Assembly: GCA_001599595.1 (NCBI GenBank)
Contig: BCHH01000001.1
Coordinates: 124,001-188,000, forward strand
Origin: Beverwykella pulmonaria
Lineage: Eukaryota; Ascomycota; Dothideomycetes; Pleosporales; Melanommataceae
DNA: 64,000 nucleotides
Reading direction: 5' to 3'
The notes below the pieces were generated by a model. The model saw nothing but the letters and a program-made list of their open reading frames with translations, searched no databases and was not told the DNA's origin. Every line of letters starts with the position of its first letter. The stretch's first letter is position 1. Shown here piece by piece: positions 1-9,544 of this stretch. The translations under genes were made by a program, and so were the position numbers.

Positions 1-615
1 AGACCCCTACAAGGGCGCTAAGTAGGCTAGGCTCGATTAGAGTGGCCGCATCATCGAGCTCAACTGCTCACTCACCTTTCGACTCCTCGCACCTCCTTCG
101 CTTCTTCAGGTTGTCCGCTTCCATCCTCGTGTCATCCTCTCCCTGAGCTTCTCTTCCGACACGCTCACCAATTTCCTCGCTGCTCAGCACCTCCCTCGGG
201 TCCGCCGTCCTCCTGCAGTCCGCCACCGGCAAGCAGCTTCCCAAGCAGCGGCCACATTGCACTCGAATCGCTAGCCACCTTCACCTCGAGCATCAGGGGC
301 CCTCCGCCTCTTTCGACGGTGCAACAGGCGACAGGTTTGGACGAAGAACTCTTTCACTAGACGTGTCGACTTCCCTCACCGTCGCTCTCACCAACCGCCC
401 TTTTCTCCTATAGACTCTCCTTGCTTCGCATAAACCTACCAGTATCCTCGCCCGCGCACTTGGCTGGCGAACAAGCACCAGTAGGCCAATTCAACCGCCT
501 CTTCCGTTATCTCCTTCAACAACTCGCATTTCGACCTTCAGGAAGCACGACCGTGAGAGGGACACGTAATCTGAGAGTCCGCCAGCATCAGCGAAACACT
601 TCGCGCATTTTCATC
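1..615. other. Upstream region, no gene recognised
   Basis: No reading frame here looks like a real protein. The pyrimidine-rich stretch before position 616 probably holds the promoter and 5' leader of the following gene. The frame of that gene stays open back to about 421, but the first ATG in it is at 616. Confidence 0.4.
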
Positions 616-1710
616 ATGGACGCTTGGCTTAGCTGGACCATCTTCATCGCCCTCGCGGGTGCGCTGTACTGGTACTACAGCCACAAGGACCAACGCGGCC
701 GACCAAGAGGCCGTTCGCTCCAGCGAGCGCCTACTACGAACACATCTGCCATAGACCCTTCTTCATGGCTCGACTCGAACGCGAAGTCAAAACCGGCCCC
801 GAAACCGGTAAAAGCGAAGGCTCCTCGCAAGTCGGCCAAGCAAGCGGTTCAGGAGGTCGGCAATAAGGCCGCAGCCTCCGTTTCCGGAGCTTCGTCCACC
901 GCCGACGCCGACGATGATCTCTCTCCCATCGCTTCTCCAGCGCTGGGAGCAACCACCGCTAAAGCTCCGAGCGGCAGGGATGTTTCTGACATGCTCGAGC
1001 CCCATGGTGCGGCTCCAGCCGTCTTGAAGATTAACCCCTCCGAGAAACCGGCACGTCAAAACAAGCCGCAGCAGCAGCGCACCGAGTCGGCTCAAGAGAC
1101 TAAGAAGCAACGCCAGAACCGAAAGAAGGTTGAGGAGGCCAAGGCCCAGCGTGAGGCTGACGAGAAGGAGCGCAAGGCCCTACTGGAGAAGCAGAGGCGC
1201 ACTGCCCGCGAGGCCCGAGGAGAGGCTGCGAAGAATGGCCTTCAATCTTCCCAGGCCCCTACTTCTAATGCCTGGTCGGCTGGGCCCTCATCGGGAGCTG
1301 GGGCTGCTTCCGCCAATCATGGCCAGTTGCTCGACACGTTTGAGCCCGATGTCGTCTCCACTACTAGTTCCAGCGAGGCTGCCACGAACGGCACGGCCCC
1401 AACTCCTGACAGTGTTTCGAACAGTGGCCATTGGTCGAACCTTCCTCCTGAGGAAGAACAGCTCAGAATGGCCCTCGAAGACTCTGCATGGACGCCGGTC
1501 GCCTCGAAGGCCAAGAAGCAGCGGAAGAACAAAGCTGCTGGCGAACTCACCGAGGAGGGCAGCGATTCCGCTGCCACTCCAGCACCCACTGTGAAGAATG
1601 CTCCCGCCAAACAGGCTGAGAATGTGCAGCCCCAGGCGCGATTCGCCGCCCTGTCTGAACCTGTTCCAAATGTTGGCCATCCATTAGACTCTGACTGGAG
1701 CGTGGCGTAA
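616..1710 (+). CDS. Membrane-anchored low-complexity protein, function unknown
   Basis: Single-exon gene, 364 residues. I chose the ATG at 616 because it opens with a clean hydrophobic segment (about residues 4-22, from AWLSWTIFIALAG to YWYYS) followed by basic residues, the pattern of a signal anchor with a cytosolic body. The remainder is Ala/Ser/Pro/Lys-rich and probably disordered, apart from a highly charged stretch at about residues 155-205 (many K, R, E, Q) that should form a coiled coil. A short acidic to aromatic motif (EEEQLRMALEDSAWTPV, around residues 275-292) and a C-terminal SDWSVA stand out from the low complexity and may be the conserved functional parts. I do not recognise a catalytic domain. 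It is probably a fungal conserved hypothetical protein of an internal membrane; that is inference only. Confidence 0.72.
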   Translation: MDAWLSWTIFIALAGALYWYYSHKDQRGRPRGRSLQRAPTTNTSAIDPSSWLDSNAKSKPAPKPVKAKAPRKSAKQAVQEVGNKAAASVSGASSTADADDDLSPIASPALGATTAKAPSGRDVSDMLEPHGAAPAVLKINPSEKPARQNKPQQQRTESAQETKKQRQNRKKVEEAKAQREADEKERKALLEKQRRTAREARGEAAKNGLQSSQAPTSNAWSAGPSSGAGAASANHGQLLDTFEPDVVSTTSSSEAATNGTAPTPDSVSNSGHWSNLPPEEEQLRMALEDSAWTPVASKAKKQRKNKAAGELTEEGSDSAATPAPTVKNAPAKQAENVQPQARFAALSEPVPNVGHPLDSDWSVA

Positions 1711-2996
1711 ACACCAGATACGTTGACCGAGTAGCAATGTATCTCTGGCGTAGAGGCGGATCTTCCCGAATTTTGGTCAACGGCCATTTAGCTTTTCTTC
1801 AATCTACTTTCCCGGCTCAAAGTTCGGAGTACAGGCAGTCTTTCTTACTTGACCATCATCGCTCCTGGGCTATCCCTCGATCACGACCTGTTGGCTTCCA
1901 TTTCTTATCCAACAGTGTCTTTGGCGAGCAGGTGTACAACAGTGGGACATACCCAGGATGTCCAAAAAATATCTGGGGGTGGGGAGGTGATTCTTGCATT
2001 GATGTTGGCTACTTAGCCTGGTTTTTTAAAATGGCCATGGTGCCCGGCATTGCATGGACAAGTTATGGTGAACACCTACAGTGTTTCCTTTCCCTTTCAA
2101 CACATGTTCGCTTTCCCCTGCTTTCACTATTTCACGTCTGTGTTTTCACAACCATGATCCGCATGAGCGGTCAGACTGTAAACCAAATCGAATGAAAATG
2201 GACATTCAAACACCGATTTTCCCCCTCTGGTGATGTGACTACTTTGTGATACCTTATCTAAGTACGTACCTCAAGCTGGTTGCCTCCAAGCTTGCAGACG
2301 TTGCAAGGCCATGCAGAACGGCCAACGTAGACAGTAAAGAAAACATATCAAGCTGGAGAAATCTGCCTCCCACTGCCTCCCACTGCCTCTGTGTTACGGG
2401 ACTCGAATGTACGCTCGGGTCCAATAACGATATGTCTTGGCATGAGACGTGGGGCGTGAGGCGAATAGCAGCCACAGCGGGTAGCTGGGTAGCGCAACGT
2501 TCTCGCACCAAAAATACTCTTGCTCACATCACCAACGCCCCGAGGACAGTAAGGCCGTCATTGCCACGTGCTACGGAGGAAGTGTCGGCTTCGTTGTTTC
2601 CCGTGAAGGAGTGGTCGCGTCGCATTCAGACGCATTAGGTCACAGCAGAATCTAAAGAAAATCTGGCATTAATAAGTCTTGACGTGACCAGAATATAATA
2701 TCCACCGGCGGTATATATCACCAGTCCTGGACCTCGGTGCCGTGAGCACCGCGTCCCACTGTGAAAGACAGCTAGCCGCTTCTTCTTAATATCCGCAGGA
2801 AAATAGACGGTGAGTGTGAAGGCGTTCTAGGGCCACGAAACATTTAGTGCAGGCGGCTGACTACTCATGCCAAGGAATAAGACGACTCCCGACAGGACAC
2901 CGTGTTCGGCAACTTCGCAGCACCTAAAACCCCGGAGCGTCCACCCTACGCCTCGCAGTCTCTCCGCTCGAACCCTCCTCTCTCCTACCCGCAACT
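1711..2996. other. Intergenic, nothing recognised
   Basis: About 1.3 kb between two plus-strand genes. Open frames of 130-150 codons occur, but their residue composition and lack of motifs look like chance. The segment should contain the 3' end of the upstream gene and the promoter of the SURF4-type gene. Confidence 0.35.
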
Positions 2997-4130
2997 ATGG
3001 CTCAAATACGTGGCACAGCAGGCTACCACCTGGGTAACCAGAGCCCCTTCGGCAACGCTGGACGAAGTGACGGAACTACCAACGATCCCAGCCCGCTGGA
3101 CGCGCTCCGAGAGCAGACGAGCAAGATTGAGGACTGGCTTGATACGCTGTCAGAACCAGTGAAGCCGTGAGTGCGCCCCGATGTCGATGCGGAGCTTTTT
3201 CTCCACCCGCGGCGGATGCGAGGGAGCTCACGATTGGAGGGATTGAGGCTGATTTCCATGTTGAACAGGTACATGCCTGCAATAGGTCGCTTTTTGATCG
3301 TCGTCACTTTCCTCGAAGATGCGCTGCGAATTATTACCCAGTGGAGCGACCAGCTCACATACCTCCATGACTACCGACACAGTAGGCCAATGCCCCCATT
3401 CTCGAGCTCCCGACCAGTCGCTAACAGGTTCTGTGTCTCGTAGTCCCCACCGGCCTCACGCACCTCTTCCTCATCGTAAACGTCGCCGCGATGACCGCTT
3501 GCTCTGTCATGGTCATTGCCCGAAAACACTCCGACTACGGCGTCTTCGGCCTCATTGGCGTTGTCGTTCTACAGGGCATTGGATACGGCCTGGTTTTCGA
3601 TCTCAACTTCTTCCTGCGCAACTTGTCTGTCATGGGAGGACTGCTGATGGTCTTGTCGGATTCGTGGGTGCGCAAGCGGTTTGCCCCCGCAGGCCTGCCA
3701 CAGCTGGATGAGAAGGACAGAAAGATGTACTTCCAGCTCGCTGGACGCGTTCTGCTGATCTTCCTCTTTATCGGATTCGTCTTCCGTGGCGACTGGACCT
3801 TCTTCCGGATTTCGGTCAGCCTGCTTGGATTCATTGCTTGCGTCATGGTTGTTGTGGGTTTCAAGGCCAAGTGGAGCGCCATTATGCTCGTTGTCATTCT
3901 CAGCGTGTTCAATGTGGTCGTCAACAACTTCTGGACGCTTCACCCACATCACCCGCACAAGGACTTTGCCAAGTATGATTTCTTCCAGATCCTCTCCATT
4001 GTGTAAGTCTTGGTCCTCTCTCTCTCTCACTGTTAGCCAAGCTAATACCATCTGCAGCGGCGGTCTCCTCTTGCTGGTCAACATGGGTCCCGGTCAGTTT
4101 AGCGTTGACGAGAAGAAGAAGGTGTACTAG
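2997..4130 (+). CDS. ERV29: SURF4/Erv29-family ER cargo receptor
   Basis: Four exons: 2997-3166, 3269-3381, 3444-4002, 4058-4130, about 304 residues. Family knowledge: SURF4/Erv29 proteins are polytopic membrane receptors that load soluble cargo into COPII vesicles leaving the ER. The sequence shows a short soluble N-terminus, then the family block around YMPAIGRFLIVVTFLEDALR, the THLFLIVN segment and several hydrophobic helices. A luminal or loop histidine cluster (HPHHPHKD) lies before the last helix, and the C-terminus DEKKKVY carries a dilysine-type ER retrieval signal. All three introns are GT...AG and keep the frame (donors GTGAGT, GTAGGC, GTAAGT). The ATG at 2997 gives a modest hydrophilic leader with an SPLDALREQTSKIEDW helix as in fungal homologues. 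Function is assigned by family; I am confident of the family. Confidence 0.93.
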
Positions 4131-4550
4131 AGCACCTTCAGTCCTCCATAGTTTATGAGTTCCCTCAGCATACTGGCGCAGGATCGATGACATATGATAT
4201 TTGGGCTCATTATAAGTTACAGAAAGTGTTCGCATTATGACGGAACGGGAGTGCGGGGAGACGACGTATGTGTCCAAAAATAAGGGTGCCTTAGCAAGGA
4301 GTCCGTGGCTACGGCTTTTGTGTGTAGACTATGGTTCATCCAGAGTGGCGTTTATGACTTCCAATTGGAGTATTGATTGCAACTTACTGGGGAATTTGAT
4401 TTCTTTATACATCTGGGACACGCGGTCTGCTGTGTGCCGCGACTTGAAGAGGAGCTGCAATTGTATCGAACACTTTGTAACAAATTCCAACCGCTTCCAT
4501 TGTGGTTGTGGTGGATCTGAGGCTGTCGGGAACCTCCGCAGACGGATCTT
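4131..4550. other. Intergenic, nothing recognised
   Basis: Sequence between the end of the SURF4-type gene and a minisatellite. A plus-strand frame runs through into the repeats, but it is a product of the repeats and has no protein motif. Confidence 0.35.
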
Positions 4551-4830
4551 CACAGGATCTTGCCCCCAGGGACTGCACAGGATCTTGCCTTCGTTGACCG
4601 CACAGATTCTTGCCTTCGTAGACAGCACAGATTCTTGCCCCCAGGGACTGCACAGCATCTTACCTTTGGTGTGCAGTACAGAATCTTGCCTTTGATGTGT
4701 AATACACAATCTTGCCTTAGATATATAGTACAGAATCCTGCCTTTGATTTACAGTATAGGATCTTGCCTTTGATGTGGAGTGCAGAATCTTGCCTTTGAT
4801 ATGTAGTACATAATCTTGCCCCCGGGGGCA
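4551..4830. repeat. Degenerate 25-26 bp minisatellite, about 11 units
   Basis: Eleven head-to-tail copies of a unit built on CAGAATCTTGCCTTTGAT. The first four units are 25 bp long, one transitional unit is 28 bp, and the rest are about 26 bp. Units 1 and 4 share the variant half CCCCCAGGGACTG, whereas later units carry TTTGATGTGTAGTA-like halves. The units are contiguous with no unique spacers, so this is not a CRISPR array. The unit length is not a multiple of three, so the array is unlikely to be coding. Confidence 0.9.
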
Positions 4831-5225
4831 ACCTAACCCTATACCAGTGGTACGGTTTGGAGACATAGTATGCACTGAGGCAGGGAGGATCAAATGATCT
4901 TCGGGTGACGTTCACAAAGAAGATAAGGTTTGGCAGTAGACTGTTGCAATTTCTTTCTGTCTAGCCATTAAAGGGAAGAAAGAAAGAAAGATGCAAGACA
5001 GAAGAAATGCTCGTGGTGTCGTTAGAGTAAGGGTGGTGTATGTGGATGATCCATTAAGGGGCGAGGTGTTTTGATGCCCATATATATATGCCCCGTTGAA
5101 ATGATGACGAAGCAAGCAGCCGATAGAGAAACCAAGACCCTTTCCCTGCACCATGCATCCAAGCCTTCAATCAATGCCTAAGGTGGATTCGGGCAAAGTA
5201 GCTCTTCGCTATAGCGCAATATCCT
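4831..5225. other. Intergenic, short GAAA run only
   Basis: Contains a short GAAA-type microsatellite near 4975-4990. No gene is supported. It is the 3' side of the minus-strand DUF7730-like gene. Confidence 0.35.
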
Positions 5226-6365
5226 TTATTCTAAAAAGCCTTTGGGTACTGCCGGCACCGGTGTAAACATTGCATAACTTGTTATCTCGACATCCCCGGA
5301 TCCGTCCTGAGCTGGTAGAAACATGGCCCCAACACGCCACCCGACATCGTACCCCACCCTTAGATCTGCCCCCTCCGCATTCGGCTTCCATGGCGGAGAC
5401 AAAATACGTATGGGCGAGTCTGTGAGCGTTTTGGAGACACGTTCGCTTTCGGAATCGTTGAAATAGGCATCCAGGATCGGCCATGGCATTCTTACAACAA
5501 GTGATCCTGTTATAAGCCTTGAATAACCTTTAATGCTGAAAAGCATGTCTTCACACCATGACGCAAGCTTTAATGGTCCTTGAACAAATATTGACACATT
5601 CTCAATTAGTCGCATGAAGTATAAGGGCCTTAGTATATCACGCATCCTTCTTTGGTCCCCTCGAGGCGCGTTGCGGTGACATAAGGTATATGCTAGCTCT
5701 GGGATTTGATAGTGAATATGAATTGAGCGAATAGCGGAGAATCTATAAGGTAAAATAGTCGCTTGTAGATCTTCTAGAGCACTGTTCTGTAAGAACACGA
5801 ACACGTTACTAGAATAGAGTAGTTCTATCGTTTCCATGTACCTGGTGGAGAATAAGTATCACGTGGCGCCACGTATATAAATGAAGAAGAGGAATCCGCA
5901 AACATACATCTGGCGACAGGTCATCATTGGGGCGAGTAGCTGCCGCGGGCCTGTGGGCGTATCCATTAAGGATTGCGGGGCAACACCCGTTACACATACA
6001 ATTTCTTCCTCTACTGCTTCAGGAGTCACAGCGTGGAGCCTTCCCGGAGTCCTGCAGTGCCTTTCATCAAGGACAGAGGAAGTGAGGCGGCCAGCTTTGC
6101 GGTACAGAGCTATGCGCTGTCCGCCAACCGTATAATACCAGACCATAGCTCGAATTTCCGGGGGCAATGCGAGCAGTCTACTCTCAAGAGTAGAAGGACC
6201 ACCAGGTACTGATGGCTCGCTAGGCTGGGTCAGTGTACGTCGCAAGCTTGAGAGAACTTCCAGAGGAGAGCCATGTTGCGCTTCGTAAGCGTCTGGAAGA
6301 GTCGATGGAGACACGTTACCACGGTGCCTGAACAATGCGTTATAGACTTTGTGAATGAAAATCAT
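5226..6365 (-). CDS. DUF7730-like fungal protein
   Basis: Two exons on the minus strand, 6365-5908 and 5841-5226, 357 residues. The intron has a canonical GTATGT donor and CAG acceptor and joins the conserved segment MTCRQMY to METIELLYSSNVFVF. The first conserved block is LLALPPEIRAMVWYYTVGG, the F-box-like motif typical of fungal proteins now filed under DUF7730. The block TCRQxYxExIxLLYSxNxF and the following ILPYRFSAIRSIHIHY complete the family signature. Such proteins are numerous in Pezizomycotina and their molecular role is not known; an F-box-like adaptor role is only inference. The frame is open further upstream, but the ATG at 6365 is the first one in it. Its 5' end faces the nucleoside hydrolase gene across about 440 bp, which must hold both promoters. 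Confidence 0.8.
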
Positions 6366-6806
6366 CGCCGCGGTTTGGAAGTCTTGAAATTGCAGGCAAC
6401 AGGTAGAAACAAATGGCTTCTTTGATTCGGTAGTGGTCGGACAGCAGTCAAGCAGTATTTTGTGATTTGAATATAGCAATTTCTGTAAAGAGAGCCGACA
6501 CAAGTAAATAACAGGATTCTGAGGCTGATGCGCAGCGTTGTTGCAGATGTTTTATTGATGCTGTCACTGGCATTTGATGGTGAAGGTTGAGCCCAAAAGC
6601 GAAACGAGGCAGTGCAAGTGCATCTAGGTCTCGGCCCGTGCACAGAGGGTAATTGCAAGTACGCTTCACCCTAATTCTGCAGGTCGTACCCTGCAGAAGA
6701 TAGCTACTTAGTCATCGGTCCCGATTGCCTGCCCTTTTCGCATTCGGTACAAAATCTTCCGTGCAACCCATCTCCATTGCGTGTTTGGAATTCAAAGTAG
6801 CACAAC

Positions 6807-8802
6807 ATGGCGCCAAATCGAATCATCATTGATACGGATCCGGTACAGCAATACCCTCCTTCTGGAGTGAAACTCGTATGCATATGGATTGAGCTGACGA
6901 TTCTGGATACAGGGCGTCGACGATGTGCTCGCTATGTTGCTCGCGTTTTCGGCGAAGCCGGAAGAGTTGGAGATTATGATGCTTTCTATCACGTTTGGGA
7001 ATGTGGATGTACAGAAGTACGGGTCTCTATTTTCTTACTATGTCACGTTTGCTTTCTCTTTGTCCTCCTATCCATCCAATTGCATTTCTTGACCCTCAAC
7101 TTCTGAGAAAACGTACCGGCAGGGCAGTTTATTTCAGAAATACGGAAAGGAGACTGAGTACTTTCTCGTAGCTCCTTCTGCATAAGCATGCGATGGAGAG
7201 ATGTGTACTTCTTCACCCTTGTGTTGGCTCAGATATGCTAATATTTCTTGTTTACAAGCTGTCTCCGGAACATCGTCACGCTCTTCCACTACATTGAGAA
7301 AGAGCGAGCGTGGCGCAAAGAAAATGGACAGCCTGAGGGGTTTGAGACGCTGAACGTCCGGAAACCTATCGGTACTTCCTCTAATAGCTTCAACCAAAGT
7401 TCTTTGGCTGAGAGTGCTCTTGAATAGTTGCGATAGGCGCCGAAGAACCGCTGGCAGAGCAGATGATGGTGGCCGATTTTTTCCGTAAGATGCTCTCATT
7501 ACATGCTTAACACACTCTAACTTGTTGAAGACGGCATAGATGGCCTCGGTGGCATACACCACAGCGTAGGCCTCCTGAAATTCATCCTTTATTCTTGTCT
7601 AAAAAGTCCCAGCACCCCCATCTCACTCCCGCCGAGACGTGGAAATCCCTCTTCAAGCCCACCCCCGAGTTCCTCTCCACCGAAGAAGCCACTGGCCTCC
7701 AAGAAGTAAAGGACAAGCACTCACTCTTCACGCCGTCCACAAAGCCAGCGCACGAGGAAATGCTGCAGATTCTGCGAGAGAATGAACCAGATACGATTAC
7801 CATTGTGGCAGTTGGGCCGTTGACAAATCTCGCTGTCGCGGCGGCCGCGGATCCAGAGACGTTCCTGAGGGTTAAGGAGGTAGTTGTCATGGGTGGTGCT
7901 GTTGATGCTCCTGGAAATGTGAGTTCCATGTACTTGCCGTGCTTCCTTTCTAAAGCCAGTCCCAGCCTCCGAACCTCTCCCTCCTTTCATCTCCTTCCAT
8001 AACGTCTATCCCAGTCCCGCACTTCAACCTAATCAAGCAACCCGACACGCCATTGAGGAGAAAGCTAAATTTGAGGAACCAGATGACACCCGGTGCGGAA
8101 TTCAACACGTACGCCGACAGCGTAGCATCCGCTCGCGTCTTCGCATTGACGAGTCCGAATCCAAAAACCACTATGCCGCCAACGCTGTCTGGGAAGGGAC
8201 AATTGGCGCCGTATCCTGAGAAGTTGAGTAGGCAGTTGAAATTGAAGCTCTTTCCGCTTGGTATGCACCTCTCTCCCGCTTCCTCTCCCAGCCCATCTTC
8301 CCATCGATGTGCGTAACTGACATGAATGGAAGATATTACCACCCCCCATCAACTCCCCGAAACCCACTTCAACACACACATTACGCATCCCAAACTTCTC
8401 TCCTCGCCCCTTGCCCAATGGACGACCCTCTTCCTACACTCGACGTTCAACAAAATCCACTCTTTATCACCACACATCCCACGCGCCACCCTCGGCCTTG
8501 AAATGCATGACCCACTGTGCATATGGTATGCCTTATCCTCCTCCGATCCGAGTTGGAAGTTCACAGAGGGAGAGGATATCAGGATTGAAACGGCGGGGCA
8601 GTGGACGAGGGGGTGTTGTATAGTGGAGAGGAGGGATAGGACGGTGAAGGAGAGAAGCGAGGCGTTGGATGTGGATGTCGTCGGAGATACGGGGGGGTGG
8701 GGGGATAGTAGACGGGGGAATAGGGTGGGGAGGTGTGTGGGAAGTCCTGGGTTTGAGAGGTTTGCGGGTGTGTTGTTAGGACGGGTGTTTGGGGAGGCTT
8801 AG
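6807..8802 (+). CDS. Inosine-uridine preferring nucleoside hydrolase
   Basis: Eight exons: 6807-6842, 6913-7016, 7259-7371, 7428-7484, 7531-7565, 7613-7918, 8083-8260, 8333-8802, 432 residues. Known family reaction: hydrolysis of the N-glycosidic bond of ribonucleosides for purine and pyrimidine salvage. Joining exons 1 and 2 restores the calcium-binding DTDPGVDD motif at residues 9-16. Later blocks are KPIVAIGAEEPLAEQ, FHGIDGLGGIHHSHPHL, TIVAVGPLTNLA, VVVMGGAVDAPGN and AEFN. The C-terminal EMHDPL supplies the conserved catalytic His and metal-binding Asp. Each splice restores a conserved motif in frame, so the gene looks intact although it is cut into small pieces; two introns are only 46 and 47 bp. 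The cytosolic location is inferred from the lack of a signal peptide. Confidence 0.9.
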
Positions 8803-9544
8803 GGGAAGATGGTGGAGGAATGGGGTTGAAAGACGAAAGTCGGGTGGGTGAGAGAAGGGATACAATGGACTTCTAGACTAGATTTGGGAGACTTCAGATA
8901 GATTAAGAAATACAAGTTCCCATAAGTAAGAGACTTACTCATTCTATATTCGAAATTAGCGGCTCGCTACAACTCTTCCAGGTGAGAAAGGAACTACTCT
9001 GAGACATGGTATATGAGATAGGTTAGAGAAAGGGACGTACAAGTTACGAGGCGGAATGTAAGAAAGAGACATAGGAAGAATAGGATGGGTAATATCGGAA
9101 AACCGAGACATGAGAAAGGGTATTGGATGACGAAGAGGGGCGAGAAATGGAAAATAGGGAAAGGTGAAAGTGGAAGTAAAAAGATTTGGTCACAACGAAA
9201 AGGAATAAATAAAGAGGGGAGAAATATATGTTTAGGATATAGAGCGGGTTTTCGGATATGAGATGCGAAAATGAGAGTGGGGGGAAAAAGAGATGTAAGG
9301 CATGAGAAATAGAAAAGAGAGGGATCATATATGATAGATAAGATACAGGGGCGTAGGAAGAAAAGAAGCACGAGAAAGGAGAAAGGAGAAAGAACAAACA
9401 GGATATACTGTACACGCCTATGTACAGCAGGGTTTATTGGACTACGAAACTCTGCCAAGTGGCCAACAGGCTTTATTCAGCTCCACACCGCCCTTGTTAA
9501 CCCGCGCAAAGTATTCATACATCCAAACCAACATATCCCTCCCC
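8803..9544. other. Purine-rich intergenic stretch
   Basis: From the end of the preceding gene to about 9410 the plus strand is strongly enriched in A and G. The 154-codon minus-strand frame inside it is Phe/Leu/Pro/Ser-rich because of this bias and is not a credible gene. The region separates two convergent genes. Confidence 0.6.

Noticed and set aside
2246..2638. A 130-codon plus-strand frame in the intergenic region
   Set aside because: No motif, no conserved-looking segment and random composition.
4551..4830. Possible CRISPR-like array
   Set aside because: The repeats are contiguous, degenerate and without unique spacers of constant length; the organism is a eukaryote. It is a minisatellite.
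7134..7562. A 142-codon minus-strand frame
   Set aside because: It is antisense to exons 3-5 of the nucleoside hydrolase, whose splicing explains the region completely.
8994..9458. A 154-codon minus-strand frame rich in Phe, Leu, Pro and Ser, looking like a membrane protein
   Set aside because: Its composition follows directly from the purine-rich opposite strand and there is no defined start, charge pattern or conserved block.
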